A DNA stretch of 64,000 nucleotides from Heterodera schachtii (lineage: Eukaryota; Nematoda; Chromadorea; Rhabditida; Heteroderidae): assembly GCA_023374025.1 (NCBI GenBank), contig SIJG01000080.1, positions 444,226-508,225 on the forward strand, in the 5' to 3' direction. The notes below the pieces were generated by a model that was not told the DNA's origin, made no database searches, and worked only from the letters and a program-made list of their open reading frames with translations. Positions 26,691 through 39,516 of this stretch are shown here, one piece after another. The position numbers and the translations under genes are program-made. Every line of letters begins with the position of its first letter. Position 1 is the first letter of the stretch.

Positions 26691-27029
26691 GTAATGAATT
26701 TTTTATTATTACTTTGTATTTGTTTACCTTGCTTTAGAATTTCTTTTAGATTAATTTATCTAAATATCAGAAAATAGACTAATAATTTCGATTTTTAATA
26801 ACATATGCACTCAACAATAAAAACATTTAAAATTTTTCGAATGCTTAACCAATATAACTTCGATGCGCAGCTTACCGAATTTGAGTTCAGTGGACTATGT
26901 CTTTTCCCTCCCTCTTATCAACCCGACATAAACATATATTTTTGTTGTAACATCCACAAACATTTATATGTTGTATTTTTTATTTTGAAAAGGTTTTTAA
27001 TAATACAAAGATTGCATTATTTAGAGTAA

Positions 27030-27345
27030 TTTGGTAGTACAATTTAACAGTACTTTTAGTTCATACCTTTTTATAATCTAGAAACATTTTGATAGTATCT
27101 TTTCTCAGTACTTTTTGGTCGTAAATTTTTAATTAAAATATTATTTTGATAGTAAATTTTCATAATACTTTTTTGCCAGTACATTTTTAATTCAGTAAAA
27201 CATTTTGATAGTACAAATTTCATAGTAATTTATTGCAGTACATTTTTATTCCGAAAAATATTTACTAGTATATTTATCAGTGCTTTTTTGGTCGAATTTT
27301 TTAAAGCGAAAACATTTTGACAGCACAACTGATAGTACTCTGCGT
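27030..27345 (+). repeat. Degenerate tandem repeat, about 57 bp x 5
   Basis: Five loosely similar units each contain ACATTTTGATAGTA or a variant, an A/T spacer, then CAGTACTTTTT and GGTCG or ATTTTTAATT. Conserved landmarks are at about 27087, 27146, 27202, 27260 and 27310. The array runs directly into the GC-rich minirepeat at 27355. Confidence 0.7.
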
Positions 27346-27354
27346 TCGTGCTGG

Positions 27355-27478
27355 GTCGTTTCCTAAAAACCGCCACCATGGGCGTTTCCTAAATCCGCCA
27401 GGGCGTTTCCTAAAAACCGCCAAGTGGGCGTTTTCTAAAAACCGCCAAGTGGGCGTTTCCTAAAAACCGCCAAGTGGT
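27355..27478 (+). repeat. GC-rich minirepeat, about 25 bp x 5
   Basis: Five copies of GGGCGTTTCCTAAAAACCGC followed by CAAGT, the first two with variant ends (CACCAT and a shorter AAATCCGCCAG). GGCG at the start and CGCC at the end of each unit give it weak hairpin potential. It is a sharp GC island in AT-rich DNA. Confidence 0.9.
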
Positions 27479-27982
27479 AGGAAAACAAAAAAATGTAAGA
27501 CATAAAAATTCGTATCTGGCCCAATTTCAACCAAATTAATAATTCTTGGTATCAATCAATAGCTTTAAGTGTTGTCTATCAGAATATTAATTTAGAAAAT
27601 TTTTACATGAAATTATAAAAAAGTTATGGTCCAGAATTTTCAACAAGTTCTGAGTCAAATTATTTTAACAGAACTTTTTTAAAACTCGATGAAATTTTTT
27701 GAAATTTTAACCTTAAATAGAGAATTCTTAGTACTATCGAATATATAAATTCATTTTGACTTAATTGCATTTTAATGACTTGAAAAATTTAAATGTTTAT
27801 AATTACATTTGCATGACCATGGCAAAAAAACATAGCCTGTTCAATGCTTTATAACATTTTTTCAGAAGCAATTAGATTAAATTTTCTTTTTATAATTTCA
27901 AGTCCACTAATTAATCTATTTACCTTTAAAATTTCAAGAAATTTCATTGTGTTTTAAAAAAGATCTGGACAAAAAATTCCGA
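27479..27982. other. AT-rich DNA, no gene seen
   Basis: Spacer between the 25-bp minirepeat and the 340-bp array, with no recognisable feature. Confidence 0.55.
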
Positions 27983-29203
27983 CTATGAATTTAAATTTTC
28001 TATGAATTTTTAAAGTTTCACTATTTATTTATTTTTTGCAAAATTAATTCATTAATATTTTTTCAGAAACTGCTCTGAAACGCACCAAGTTCTATTTACA
28101 AGATAAATAAGGCTCTCTGATGCTTCTTCTATCAAAAAGGGAGATGAACAAAATTTTTAAAAATTTTTAATTGCTTTTTAAATATGCGAAAAAGTTTAGG
28201 CTTAAATTTTAGTGAAAATTCAATCACTCATTTTTCGAGTAGTGATCAGAAGCGCACCAGCTTTTGCAGGGGCCTAAAAAGGTCAAGGAAAGGCGTCTCT
28301 GCGTTGATTTAGCAGTAGTACCTATGAATTTAAATTTTCTATGAATTTTTAAAGTTTCACTATTTATTTATTTTTTGCAAAATTAATTCATTAATATTTT
28401 TTCAGAAACTGCTCTGAAACGCACCAAATTCTATTTACAAGATAAATAAGGCTCTCTGATGCTTCTTCTATCAAAAAGGGAGATGAACAAAATTTTTAAA
28501 AATTTTTAATTCCTTTTTAAACAGGCCAAAAAGTTTAGGCTTAACTTTTTAGTGAAAATTCAATCACTCATTTTTCGAGTAGTGATCAGAAGCGCACCAG
28601 CTTTTGCAGGGGCCTAAAAAGGTCAAGGAAAGGCGTCTCTGCGTTGATTTAGCAGTAGTACCTATGAATTTAAATTTTCTATGAATTTTTAAAGTTTCAC
28701 TATTTATTTATTTTTTGCAAAATTAATTCTTTAATATTTTTTCAGAAACTGCTCTGAAACGCACCAAATTCTATTTACAAGATAAATAAGGCTCTCTGAT
28801 GCTTCTTCTATCAAAAAGGGAGATGAACAAAATTTTTAAAAATTTTTAATTCCTTTTTAAACAGGCCAAAAAGTTTAGGCTTAACTTTTTAGTGAAAATT
28901 CAATCACTCATTTTTCGAGTAGTGATCAGAAGCGCACCAGCTTTTGCAGGGGCCTAAAAAGGTCAAGGAAAGGCGTCTCTGCGTTGATTTAGCAGTAGTA
29001 CCTATGAATTTAAATTTTCTATGAATTTTTAAAGTTTCACTATTTATTTATTTTTTGCAAAATTAATTCTTTAATATTTTTTCAGAAACTGCTCTGAAAC
29101 GCACCAAATTCTATTTACAAGATAAATAAGGCTCTCTGATGCTTCTTCTATCAAAAAGGGAGATGAACAAAATTTTTAAAAATTTTTAATTCCTTTTTAA
29201 ACA
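27983..29203 (+). repeat. 340-bp tandem repeat array, 3.6 copies, cut by the gap
   Basis: CTATGAATTTAAATTTTCTA recurs at 27983, 28322, 28662 and 29002, a 340-bp period. Copies differ by only a few bases. Each unit has two GC-richer islands carrying the same core: TCTGAAACGCACCAA near the start and GATCAGAAGCGCACCAGC near the end, suggesting an older internal duplication. The last copy is interrupted by the N gap, so the true copy number is unknown. No reading frame spans a unit. Confidence 0.95.
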
Positions 29204-29213
29204 NNNNNNNNNN
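29204..29213. other. Assembly gap (10 N)
   Basis: Ten N characters directly after the truncated fourth 340-bp copy. A fixed 10-base gap usually means unknown length. The most likely missing sequence is further 340-bp repeats. Confidence 0.95.
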
Positions 29214-32200
29214 TTTTAAACTAATAATGCTTGCTTAAAGCATTAAATTTTTTAGTAAAAAAATAAAAAATATAGGAATTAGGTAATTAAATTTTCTTTT
29301 GGGAACATTAATGAACTGTGCCTGTTTGATAAACACAAAATTATATCTGAATAGAGTGCAATATTAAAAATATCAACAATTTTACAAAATATTATTGTTT
29401 TAAAGAAATAAATTAAATAAAATTTAAAAATTCAAAAATAAACTTACTGCAAATTTTATATTAAATATTATATTTTTTTATATATGAAATCATTACAGAC
29501 AAGTGAAGAATAAAAAATTCTAAGAATAACGGTATTTATGTATAGAGCCGATATTTATTGAATAAACGTAAATTGAATATAAAGTAATAAAAGCAAAAAT
29601 TAAATGACTAACATTTTGAAAATTTAAAAAAACCTTAAATATTTTGTTTTATTATTATTTGAAATTGAAATTCTATTCGAATAAAAATATTATTTAGCAA
29701 TCTAATCCAGAATTTTCCTTAATAATAACGAAAGCTTCCATCAAGAATAAATTTAAAAATTATTAAAATTTGAATAAAGATTTATCTGTCAATATAGTCT
29801 AAGGAATTTTTAAATTTATTGGATTATAGAAACTAAATTAAAATTCACTGAAAAAGAAAAAATAAATTTAATGATCGGAGAAAATAGAATTTAATACTTG
29901 AGAAAAATAAATCACTAATTCAAATTTGAAATTTTGAACATGAATAAAGAAATATGCCAATGTCGTCTAACAGGAATTATAAACTTGGAGGATCTGCCAA
30001 TAGTAAGAAATTAAAAAATAAATGAAATCATTCCAATTTTAAATTTGTATATGTTGATATTAAAAAAAATTAAATCGAAAACTAATTTAATATGCACTTT
30101 AAAAAAGATTTATTTAGAATTTATAATATAAATTACATTGCAATATTTTTATTTTATTAAAAATAATGATCAAGATAGATTTACATTTTATTTCAGTAAA
30201 AACACAAATAGAAAAATAAAACTCATTTAATATATGTAGATAAATTTATACATATTAATTGTAAAAAATAATAATTAAATAATTGTTTGTTAATATAAAT
30301 TAAAAGTTGAGATTTTACGCTCACATTTCTTGACTTCAATGACCGCTCTAACTGCAATTGTCAAAAATTTTATTGTTGAATTATTAAAATTATTAAATAG
30401 AATTCAGTACAGAGACTGATAACAACATTGTGTATAAATTACAAAAAATTGCAAATTTAAATGATTAACTTCTGAAAAAAAATTATCAAATACTACAAAT
30501 AATAAATTTCAAAAATTGTATAATTAGCAGCATTATGAAATTAAAATGAATATTCATACAAAAATTGATTTTTTATTCTATTATTAATTAACACCCGTGC
30601 ATTAAAAACTATTTACAGTCCAATGGAAATTTAAAAAAAAAAATTTATTTATAAAAATATACATATTAGAACAATCAGATTAAAAAAGAGTAAAATGGAT
30701 ATTTTGTTGAAAATAAATATCTTATACTAAATTAATACTCAAGTAAATAAAAAAAAAATAAAAAATTAAGGCAGTTTATAATTCAATAAAATGAAGTTTT
30801 GTATAACATTTAAAGATAAAAATCGACTTTTACCATATTTTAGAATTTAAATAACTTACAAAAATAATTATCCAAAATTAAGAAATTCATCTAACAAACT
30901 GTTAAAATATTTAAAAAATTTAAACACTATTAAAATATCAAGAACATACAGTACTATAAGACTACTAATAATGTACTTAATATAATTAATAGTTACAAAT
31001 ATTTAAAAAATAAAAAACCTTCGAATCTTATAAGAAGTTTCAAAAGATAAATTTAATGCTGCAAACTTCCATAAGGTTCAAGCCAGAAACTTGATCAACA
31101 AGATATAGAAGAGAAGAATAAAAATGACTAACATTTCTTAATTTACAATTAAAATTTACCAGTTAAAAGAATTAATGCATCAGTTTTAAATAAAATGAAA
31201 ACAAATAAAAATTTGATTACTATTTTAAGCAAATATTCAGACATAATCAAAAAATTAGCAAAATTATCATAGTATTTTTCAATTCATTACAATAATGCCT
31301 ATATTAACCTATATTGAAAAATTGCATAAACTAACAATATTATTTGAAAAAGTCATTGTAAAAAAATTATTTAACTAATACAAAATATAGTATTATGATA
31401 GTATAATTACAATGTATTAATTTAAAAGCAAACGTATTTTAAGCTAAAAAATATTCGAATAAAGCAAATTGATCATAGGAAGATAACACAGGCCGAACAT
31501 GCAGCCATGAAGCTGGTCATAAAGACATGAGATATCAAAATAAAACATAATTCAGCTAAACAAAAAGTTGGTGTATTATCACATTATGTTGGGTTTTGAA
31601 TTTGTTTTTTAAAAAAGAATTGAAATATTTCTATTCAAAAATCAATAAAAGTGAAAAGTAAATATTTTTTTGGTTAATGCGTTATCTTTTTTTATATTTA
31701 TGATTTGAAAAAATTACCGAATAATATATTTTAAAAAAATATACGATTGACTTTCATAATAAATTTAAAATAAAATATCAAAAAACATAACAATCACTTT
31801 TATAATTAGAAACATTAAATGCAATTTAAAAATTATTACATAAAATTTTATAATAGAATTTTAAATTGCTTAAATAAATATTTTTTGGCATAAAATATAT
31901 TTAGATAAACGTATTGTCACACATTTTAAAGACCAAAGAAAAAATTTAATTATATTTTCATTTGAAAAAGATATGAAGTACTTTAGTTTAACCATGATGA
32001 ATAAATAGAATAAAAATTTCAGAATATTGACAATTAATTACAAAATATATAATTTATAAACAATTAAAACCTAAATGTTTTATTCATGATTAATTTGACA
32101 TCAATTCTGTCATACATTAGTCGTATTAAAAAAAATCTTTTAAAAATATGGTTATGTATGTTTTTTGAAAATTTTTATCATAAAACCTACCGAACATTAA

Positions 32201-35200
32201 ACCATAAAGATAATGAAAATGTTATTTGTATTCATTAATTTGATAAAAATAATAATCATTTGTTATGCAGTTGAGAATTTCTACAAAAAAGATTAAACCT
32301 TTATAGAAATTTAAAAGAAAATATGAAACAATTAACCTGAAAATCGAAATAAAATTCTAATATAGTAAAAAAAAAATTTTGATAGATGAGAATCTTTTTG
32401 ATAAATTCAATAAATCTTAAACTATTTAAATTAAACTTAATGAAAATAATGCCTAAGGCCAATGACTTCATAACCAATTACAATGAATTTTATCCATTTA
32501 AAATATTCTTAGGACATAATAATGAATTAATGGTATAAATTTTTTTAAATGTGTATGTAAATTAATTATAAGAAATTTTATTAATTAAAATAATAACCAC
32601 ATGAAAAATGTAAATGGCGAATAAATCATAAAAAATATATAATAATTAATAATCTATTTTCTTCATATGGAGTATAAAATTTCAATTAAATCAAAAAATC
32701 ATATCTTTTAAAACAATTAATAATAAATTGAAACTTTAATACAATAAATAATTTTTTGAAAAACCTTCCCAATAATGGAAACAAGTCCTTCGGGTATCTC
32801 CTCCGTAAGTTTGTACCAATGTAATATATAAAATCAAAATAATAGATAAATCAATATCTATCGTAACCTAATTTGCTTTCTTGCTGAAAAAACAATATTA
32901 AAATTTTTAAAGAACAAAAATTCTTATTTAAATAATTAATGAATTTTTTTAAAAGATTAATGAAAAAATTTAAAATGTTCTATGAAACAAAAATTAATAA
33001 GTGAAAATCAATAATAAATAAAGGAAAAGATTTAAAAACAACTCATAAATACCATAAAAAAATATATATATATATATATATATTCATTAATGAGTTCCTG
33101 CAAAAGATAGAATACAGAAATATGTAAAATTTGGAATTAAACTAAATATTTCGTCAAAACTTTTATATATAAATAAATACGAAAATTAGCAATTAAAGAG
33201 TTCAAAGAAATCACAAAAAAATCGACACACTAGATCATGAGGTTTTATAGACTCTTTATTTACCTTAAAATTAAAAAGGATTTTGACGCGAACTTTTAAC
33301 GGAAAAACTAGTATATAAGTTAGTATAGCTCATACTTCGCAGTACTTAGAAACCAAGAAATTTAAAAAATATATTTAATTTAATGTATAAACCAAAAAAA
33401 GGAATACCCTTATTTGCAATAATTATTTAAATTAAAAAATAAAAACAAAATAATACTATTTACTTGAACTTTCTCAATAAAAATTCTTTTTCTAAAATTT
33501 AATAAAATAACTAAAATTGAATTTATTAAAAAATAACAACATAGTAAAAGTACAAATTAAAAATTTACAAAAAGGCAATAATAAAAAAATATTATAGAAA
33601 GAAATATAAAATATTAATGAAATGTTCAAATATGCCCAGTATAAAACAACTTACAAAGAAACAAGTTTTACTAATTATTTATAAAAAAAGTTTTTTACAT
33701 TTATAAATAGAAATAATACGTAAACAAAATAACTTATTGTAAAATACTTAACTAAATTACTTAAAACAATTCAAAATTATGAAAAACATTTACCAATGAG
33801 CGTTTAAGAGATGTGTTGAGCTCGATATTAAAATTAATAATGGAAGAAGCATTAATGAAAATTCTCGTACAAGATGCAAGTTTAAAAGCAATTTCATAAT
33901 TTAAAAATTCTTTGAAATTGAATTAATAATCCATCAAATAAATATGTTAATTTTGAAAATTGACTTATACAATAAAATTCGTTTCATTAAGTTTAGCTAT
34001 AAAAATATGTACCATTAAATGAGTCAATTTAAAATTTACAAAGCAAAAGCATACGTAGTCTTTGTGCTTATCTTATAAGTTACATAAATGTTCATAAATA
34101 TGTAAATAGCATCGTCTATTCTGCAAAATACTATGAAGAAGATTGCGGGTACGATTGATTAAAAGATATATTTTTAAAATGTAATATATTATTAATTTCA
34201 AAATTTCAACAACTGACAAATTATTTCGGTATAATCTTCTTCTGAATATGTAAAATTTTTAAAAACATATGCCATGGATGCGTCCAAAAAGGGCTTTCTG
34301 TCTGCAAATTTTATGATAATCGTAAAAGCTTTTTCACCATGTTTTCTTTCTTTAATGAAAAACTAAAATAAAACATTGGTTTCAATAAATAAAAATGCTT
34401 ATCTTTTCTTCGATACTAAGAGTACAATTTATAATAATTTAAAAATATATAAAGTTTAATTTTAAAATTCAAATAAAATCTATATTCCTGTTTAGGTATT
34501 GTTAGAGATAATATGATATTTAAAAAATAAATCTATCTTTTAAATAATCGACAGTATTGAAAACCAATTTGACAAGGGTATTGAACTAAAGCATAAATTA
34601 TTCCAATTAAATATTGTGTTGATTTGTCTTGTGTATGCTGTCGAACACTACCCCACAATTTCGAGTTGAAGCAAAGGAAACTTGATTAATTTCCTATTCA
34701 TATTAAAAAGGAAACTCAATATTTCTTAATAAATCAATTTAAATTTTTTGAAACAAAAAATTAATAAAACACAAAACCTAATTCATAAAGCATTAAATAT
34801 AAACATTATAGTTAAAAAAGAAAATTAATACAAAGAAAACAACTAATTTAAAAGATTAAAAGTAAAACAAAAAGAACAAAGATTGAGAAAACTGCAAAAA
34901 TTCTTACTTTTGAAGATTCCCCTTTTAATTTTATGCTTAAGGTGTAATATTATTAAAATAAATTGTAATTCAATCAAGCAGAAATATTAAAACGAAAATA
35001 ATCAAATTAAAAGATTTAGCACATCGAAAAACTGAAAGTAATCCCCATAGACCTCCGAGAAATTTTTATGTAAAATACAGAACCAAATAACAATCAAAAT
35101 CTGTCACTATGTATTTATATGATTATAATGAGATAGTGTTATCTATTAAAAATATAAATGGTTGACGATTATGGACATCAAGAAAGGTGCTTCACGTGAA

Positions 35201-38193
35201 ATTTGAATTGTAATATTTTTAATACCCAGAATTTATAAATTGAGAATAATATAAATATTTGTGATAAAAACATTGGATTAATCTAAATATAATAAGTTAG
35301 TAGATAATAAAAAAAATCACTTATTCACTTGAATAAATAATTATAATCAAATATTAAAATATAATTTGTTGAAAATTTTTGTAAAGAATATGAATGTTAT
35401 TTAGTCTAAATAAAAAATATTTAAGAAAAAACTCGGAATGATGCATGCTTGTGGGTAAAAAGACAAAAGAATATTTTATATTCAATAAATCTACATAGAA
35501 ATAGAATCTAACAAAATTATAATGATCTGACGCTTATAAAGATATATTATATGCATCTTTTTTTACAAATCTACTAATAAATATAACTGATTATGTTAAC
35601 AGCAATGACACTTGGACGAAGAACATGAACATTGAGGGATACTAACACAATAATAGATTAAATAATTTACCGAATATTTTTAAATTTAATTTTTAAAAAT
35701 CGTAATAATATTTAATTATTATTATTATTGTTAGAAATTAAAATAAGCTCTTCTAATTAAATATCTTAGTATTAATTGATTGTATTTAATTTATGCAATT
35801 TAAAATTAACTTATTTTGCCTATTAACCGACTTTCCACGGGATAATAAATATATAAACAAGTCCACATTTTGCGACAATTAATAATGAATATAATTTATA
35901 AAAATAAATGTCAATATTTAATTACAAATATTTCGGATTAAAGTAAAATAATCAAATCAAAGTATTTTCTTATAAACAACGGAAAAATTTAACTCTTCAA
36001 GATCACATAATCGAACATTAAAATATTTTGTTATTTTATTCATATAAAGGAAAAATTCTAGTTAAATACAATTTAAAGGAAAACTCAAAGTTCAAAGTTT
36101 TCGATTTGAATAGTTTACAATATTTTATTTGGTTTTTTAAATTTCTTTATTTTGTTATTTAATTCAAAAAATTAATAGATCTAGCTGAAAACTTTTTTAC
36201 CTTTTATGTTAACAATGTTTTATGCTTTAATTTTACATTAGCTTTATATTTTTATAATTTCAGTAGGATTTTACATTATATTTTATCATTCTTTTAACTT
36301 TTATTTTTTCTGTATTGTTTTTTATCTTTTTTATATATTTTATTTTCATTAAGCACGTTTTATGTAGATTTTCACGCAGCTGTGCGTAAATTAATACACA
36401 AAAACTTATGATTTATAGTTTGACAAAAAATTTCAACCTAACTGGAGACTAATTATTGTAAAATTTGGAATCTAAATATATATGTCTATAAAATAGAAAA
36501 TTGTTATAATATTTCTATGATAAATTTATTAAAGCAAAACAAGATTATAATTTTTTAATACCATATTTCAACTACACAAACATATCAAAAATAAATTAAA
36601 ATATTCAAATTAGTTTTATTAATAAAAATAAAATTTATGTTTTAAAAGATTCGAAGACACTGACAAATAATAAAGTAAATACAAAAGTAAAGCAGTTTTA
36701 TTCCTGAGAAACTCATATTTTTCTTTTATTATTTTCAAAAATGTTTAAAAATAATGATCACATATATATTAATGATAAAAGTTTAAAAATTTTTTTGTGA
36801 AATTTGCAGTTTTTTGCGGTTTTGTACGAGGTTCACAAGAGCGGCAACGATTTCTTTTGCCATCGGCCGGCATAATAATAACAAACTGGTGGATAAAATT
36901 AATCATTTAAATTTTATTTAAAAATTAATACAACATTTAATACGGAAAGAAAAGAGTGAAATCTTTTCATGATAACTTTAAAAAATGATATAGAAATTTA
37001 TTAGCATTTAAATTAATTGACATTACACAAAGGTAAACAATCTCCAGTAAAAATAGATTAAAATTTATTAAAGATAATTACAGTAGAGAAGCACGTTGAT
37101 TCACTTAAATGAAAAGCAAAATTTTCTTTCATAAATAAATACTCGGAAAACGATAAAAATATATTTGTAATAACAATTAACAAATAATAAATATTAATTA
37201 AATCAATTTGTCTATGAATATATATTTTAATTTAAATAAATAAACGGAAGAATAAAAAAGGAAGCAATTTAAATTATATAGAAAACTTTCTAAAATTAAA
37301 GCACTAGTGGACAAAAATGTAGAAACATATTGGGTAAACTCTTCAAGTAATAACAAAATCAAAATAATATGACTGAAGTATGGAAAATGAAATCAAATCA
37401 AATTTGAGGCTACAGGAATTAATATTATTAAGAAAATATACTCAAAATTTATGTCATAATTTTAAAAAATATCAAAAATTAATAAAAAAAAATAATAATA
37501 ATTCACAAAATTGAGGACAAAATACAGAATATGGAGGACACGAGAAAAAGAAGGCCTCGAATTATTATAAATTATAGAAAACATATTTGAAATAATCTGC
37601 TTAAGCAATATAATTTTTAAATAGTTAAAAAATATTTGAGGATGTGCAATTTATGGATCTATGAAAATTATATAAATATAATTAGGCTGACAATTAAAAA
37701 AATATATAGATGAAAATAAAATAAGTAAAAATTAGATTCATTTCATAAAAATGGTATTCTTCGCAGCTTGATGTTTACCAATCGCAAGAAACCTACAAAA
37801 GAAGTTCGAGCTAGCGGCCATTAAAAATATAATTCACAAAATTATTAATTTGATAAAGAATTTTATTAAATTAAAAAATATATATAAAAGGTTTGCTTCA
37901 ATTATAAATAAACAATAAACGCCCAATTAGAATCAAAATCATATAGATTTTGAATTAATATATTAATGAGGAAATAATTAAAAATAAAATGATAATTATT
38001 CTAATCTCATAGAGTAAAAATTCAAAATGCAATTAATACTTGCAAATCTTTTAATAAAAATAATCCCTCTAAATAATTAATTGGACAGAATTATTGGTAA
38101 TAATTATATATAATCAAAAAATTCTTTATCATTTAATAAAATGTTTACTTGCTTAAAAGATTCTATAAAAAACGTCAAACAAAAATATTGTGG
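29214..38193. other. About 9 kb of AT-rich DNA, no gene seen
   Basis: Nearly featureless A/T-rich sequence with a (TA)n run at 33062-33083. Small mixed-composition patches occur at 32765-32815 (TCCTTCGGGTATCTCCTCCG), 34270-34320 and 36820-36885 (GAGCGGCAACGATTTCTTTT, then GCCATCGGCCGGC). Each is too short to assign. I see no tRNA, no long frame and no repeat boundary. Confidence 0.5.
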
Positions 38194-38466
38194 CCAATCC
38201 GACAGTAAAATACACAAGAAGATAAGAAAATGACGTCGCGGAAGAGGACCGATTGTGCCATAAACAGCAAAACGGCATTCGTTTGCGAGGAATGGCAAGC
38301 AAAACGCTTATGCTTACAAAATGCCAGACCCAAACTAATTTACAACAAAATAATATTTTAGACTGCATTTGCACTTTTTTATTTGCCTATTTTCCTTTTT
38401 TCTTCATTGGCACAATCGGTCCCCTTCTGTGTCGGCATTTTCATATTTTTATTTACTGCCCGATCG
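38194..38466. repeat. Imperfect inverted repeat with 147-bp centre
   Basis: The left arm (38194-38260) ends GAGGACCGATTGTGCCA and the right arm (38408-38466) begins TGGCACAATCGGTCCCCTTC. Matching continues outward through GAAAATGACGTC against GAAAATGCCGAC and CAATCCGACAGTAAA against CGATCGGGCAGTAAA. The arms are about 60 bases with small indels around a central 147 bp. Overlapping hydrophobic frames on both strands (38104-38298, 38153-38374 and 38253-38531) arise from this symmetry and are not convincing genes. Probably a foldback or miniature element remnant. Confidence 0.65.
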
Positions 38467-39170
38467 CCCACCTCTGTTGGATTGTCCTCACTGATGGATT
38501 AAGATATAAATTAAAATTAAAAGCAAAATAAAAAAATAAAAAAATATTTAATTAAATTCGCAAAATATTTTATTGACAACATTGACTAGGTTGCGATAAT
38601 ACCAACATATTAACACATCAAAAAATTTAATGACCTCTATTAACGAAAAAGAATAAAATCCAATTATGATACATAAATTATTTCACCAATATATGGTTAT
38701 CACAGTGTAATAACTGTCATGAATCTCAAAGTGGAAAAGGAAAATTTTATGCAAGAGCTATTCTGCGTAACAATTTAATTAAAGTAAAAAAAAACCAATT
38801 AAAAATCAAAATGAATTTTAATGAATAGCATAAGATAAGAAAGAACCAAAATGAAAATATTTCTTAAAATGATTTTTAATTTAAAAAACGTTAACCGAAA
38901 TATAATGCTTATAATAATTATATGAAAGAATAAAGCACCTAATAATTAATAAAATATGTAAGTCAAAATAATAAAATTTATAAAATCTCAGTTTATAATA
39001 AAATTTAAAAAAAATATATTCTGACAAAGAATAATCTATCAGTTTTTTTAGATTCGAAATAAAACGGAGACAAATATTATTAAACGCAATTATCGTTGAA
39101 TGAAAACTCATAAAGTTTCCGACAATTAAAGAAAAGAAATGGTAAAAATATTGATTATTAATATTACATA
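38467..39170. other. AT-rich DNA, no gene seen
   Basis: Spacer between the inverted repeat and the LTR retrotransposon. The 76-codon minus-strand frame at 38881-39111 looks like chance sequence. Confidence 0.55.
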
Positions 39171-39174
39171 ATAG
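39171..39174. repeat. Left 4-bp target-site duplication (ATAG)
   Basis: ATAG immediately precedes the left LTR and occurs again at 45355-45358 directly after the right LTR. A 4-bp match alone is weak, but it sits exactly at both TG and CA boundaries. Confidence 0.7.
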
Positions 39175-39496
39175 TGATTGTCATTACATTGTATTTTATT
39201 GCCTATGCTCTTGACTTTTCTCGCCCCACTCGCCCCGCCCCACTTCTCATTAAGCTGTTCCCCTCTCTTTTGTTCTATTCATTCTGATCGGGGGGATTGG
39301 GCCAAGTGCCCGTCCAATCCTTCCCTCCCCATCTGTCCCGTACGAATCGGGGGCCGCTCCTTTCCCTCATTTACTCATTATGTAATTGTGTGCACACCTT
39401 CGGAATAAAGGATATTATTCCAATTTTGGGAATGGCAATGCGGACGTAACAGATCATAGAACAACTTTGGGAAAGGAACTACGGTAACCATATTCA
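39175..39496 (+). repeat. 5' LTR, 322 bp
   Basis: Starts TGATTGTCATTACATTG and ends GGTAACCATATTCA, matching 45033-45354 at all but one base that I could see (C at 39311, T at 45169). It contains a TATTTTA-type box near 39187 and AATAAA at 39404-39409, plausible promoter and polyadenylation signals. A 76-codon frame inside (39178-39408) also occurs in the other LTR and is not a gene. Confidence 0.95.
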
Positions 39497-39516
39497 TGGA
39501 GGTCCCGCCACGGGCA
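39497..39516 (+). promoter_or_regulatory. Primer-binding site, tRNA-Gln type
   Basis: TGGAGGTCCCGCCACGGGCA follows the LTR with no spacer. From general knowledge, animal tRNA-Gln ends GGTGGGACCT plus CCA, whose complement is TGGAGGTCCCACC. The site matches that at 12 of 13 bases, so tRNA-Gln is the likely primer. The TGG start and exact position are seen; the tRNA identity is inferred. Confidence 0.75.

Noticed and set aside
27355..29203. CRISPR array
   Set aside because: The repeats are contiguous without unique spacers, and the genome is eukaryotic.
39178..39408. 76-codon frame in the LTR (also at 45036-45266)
   Set aside because: It lies inside the LTR between promoter-like and polyadenylation signals. 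It is present twice because the LTR is, and it does not begin with a credible start.
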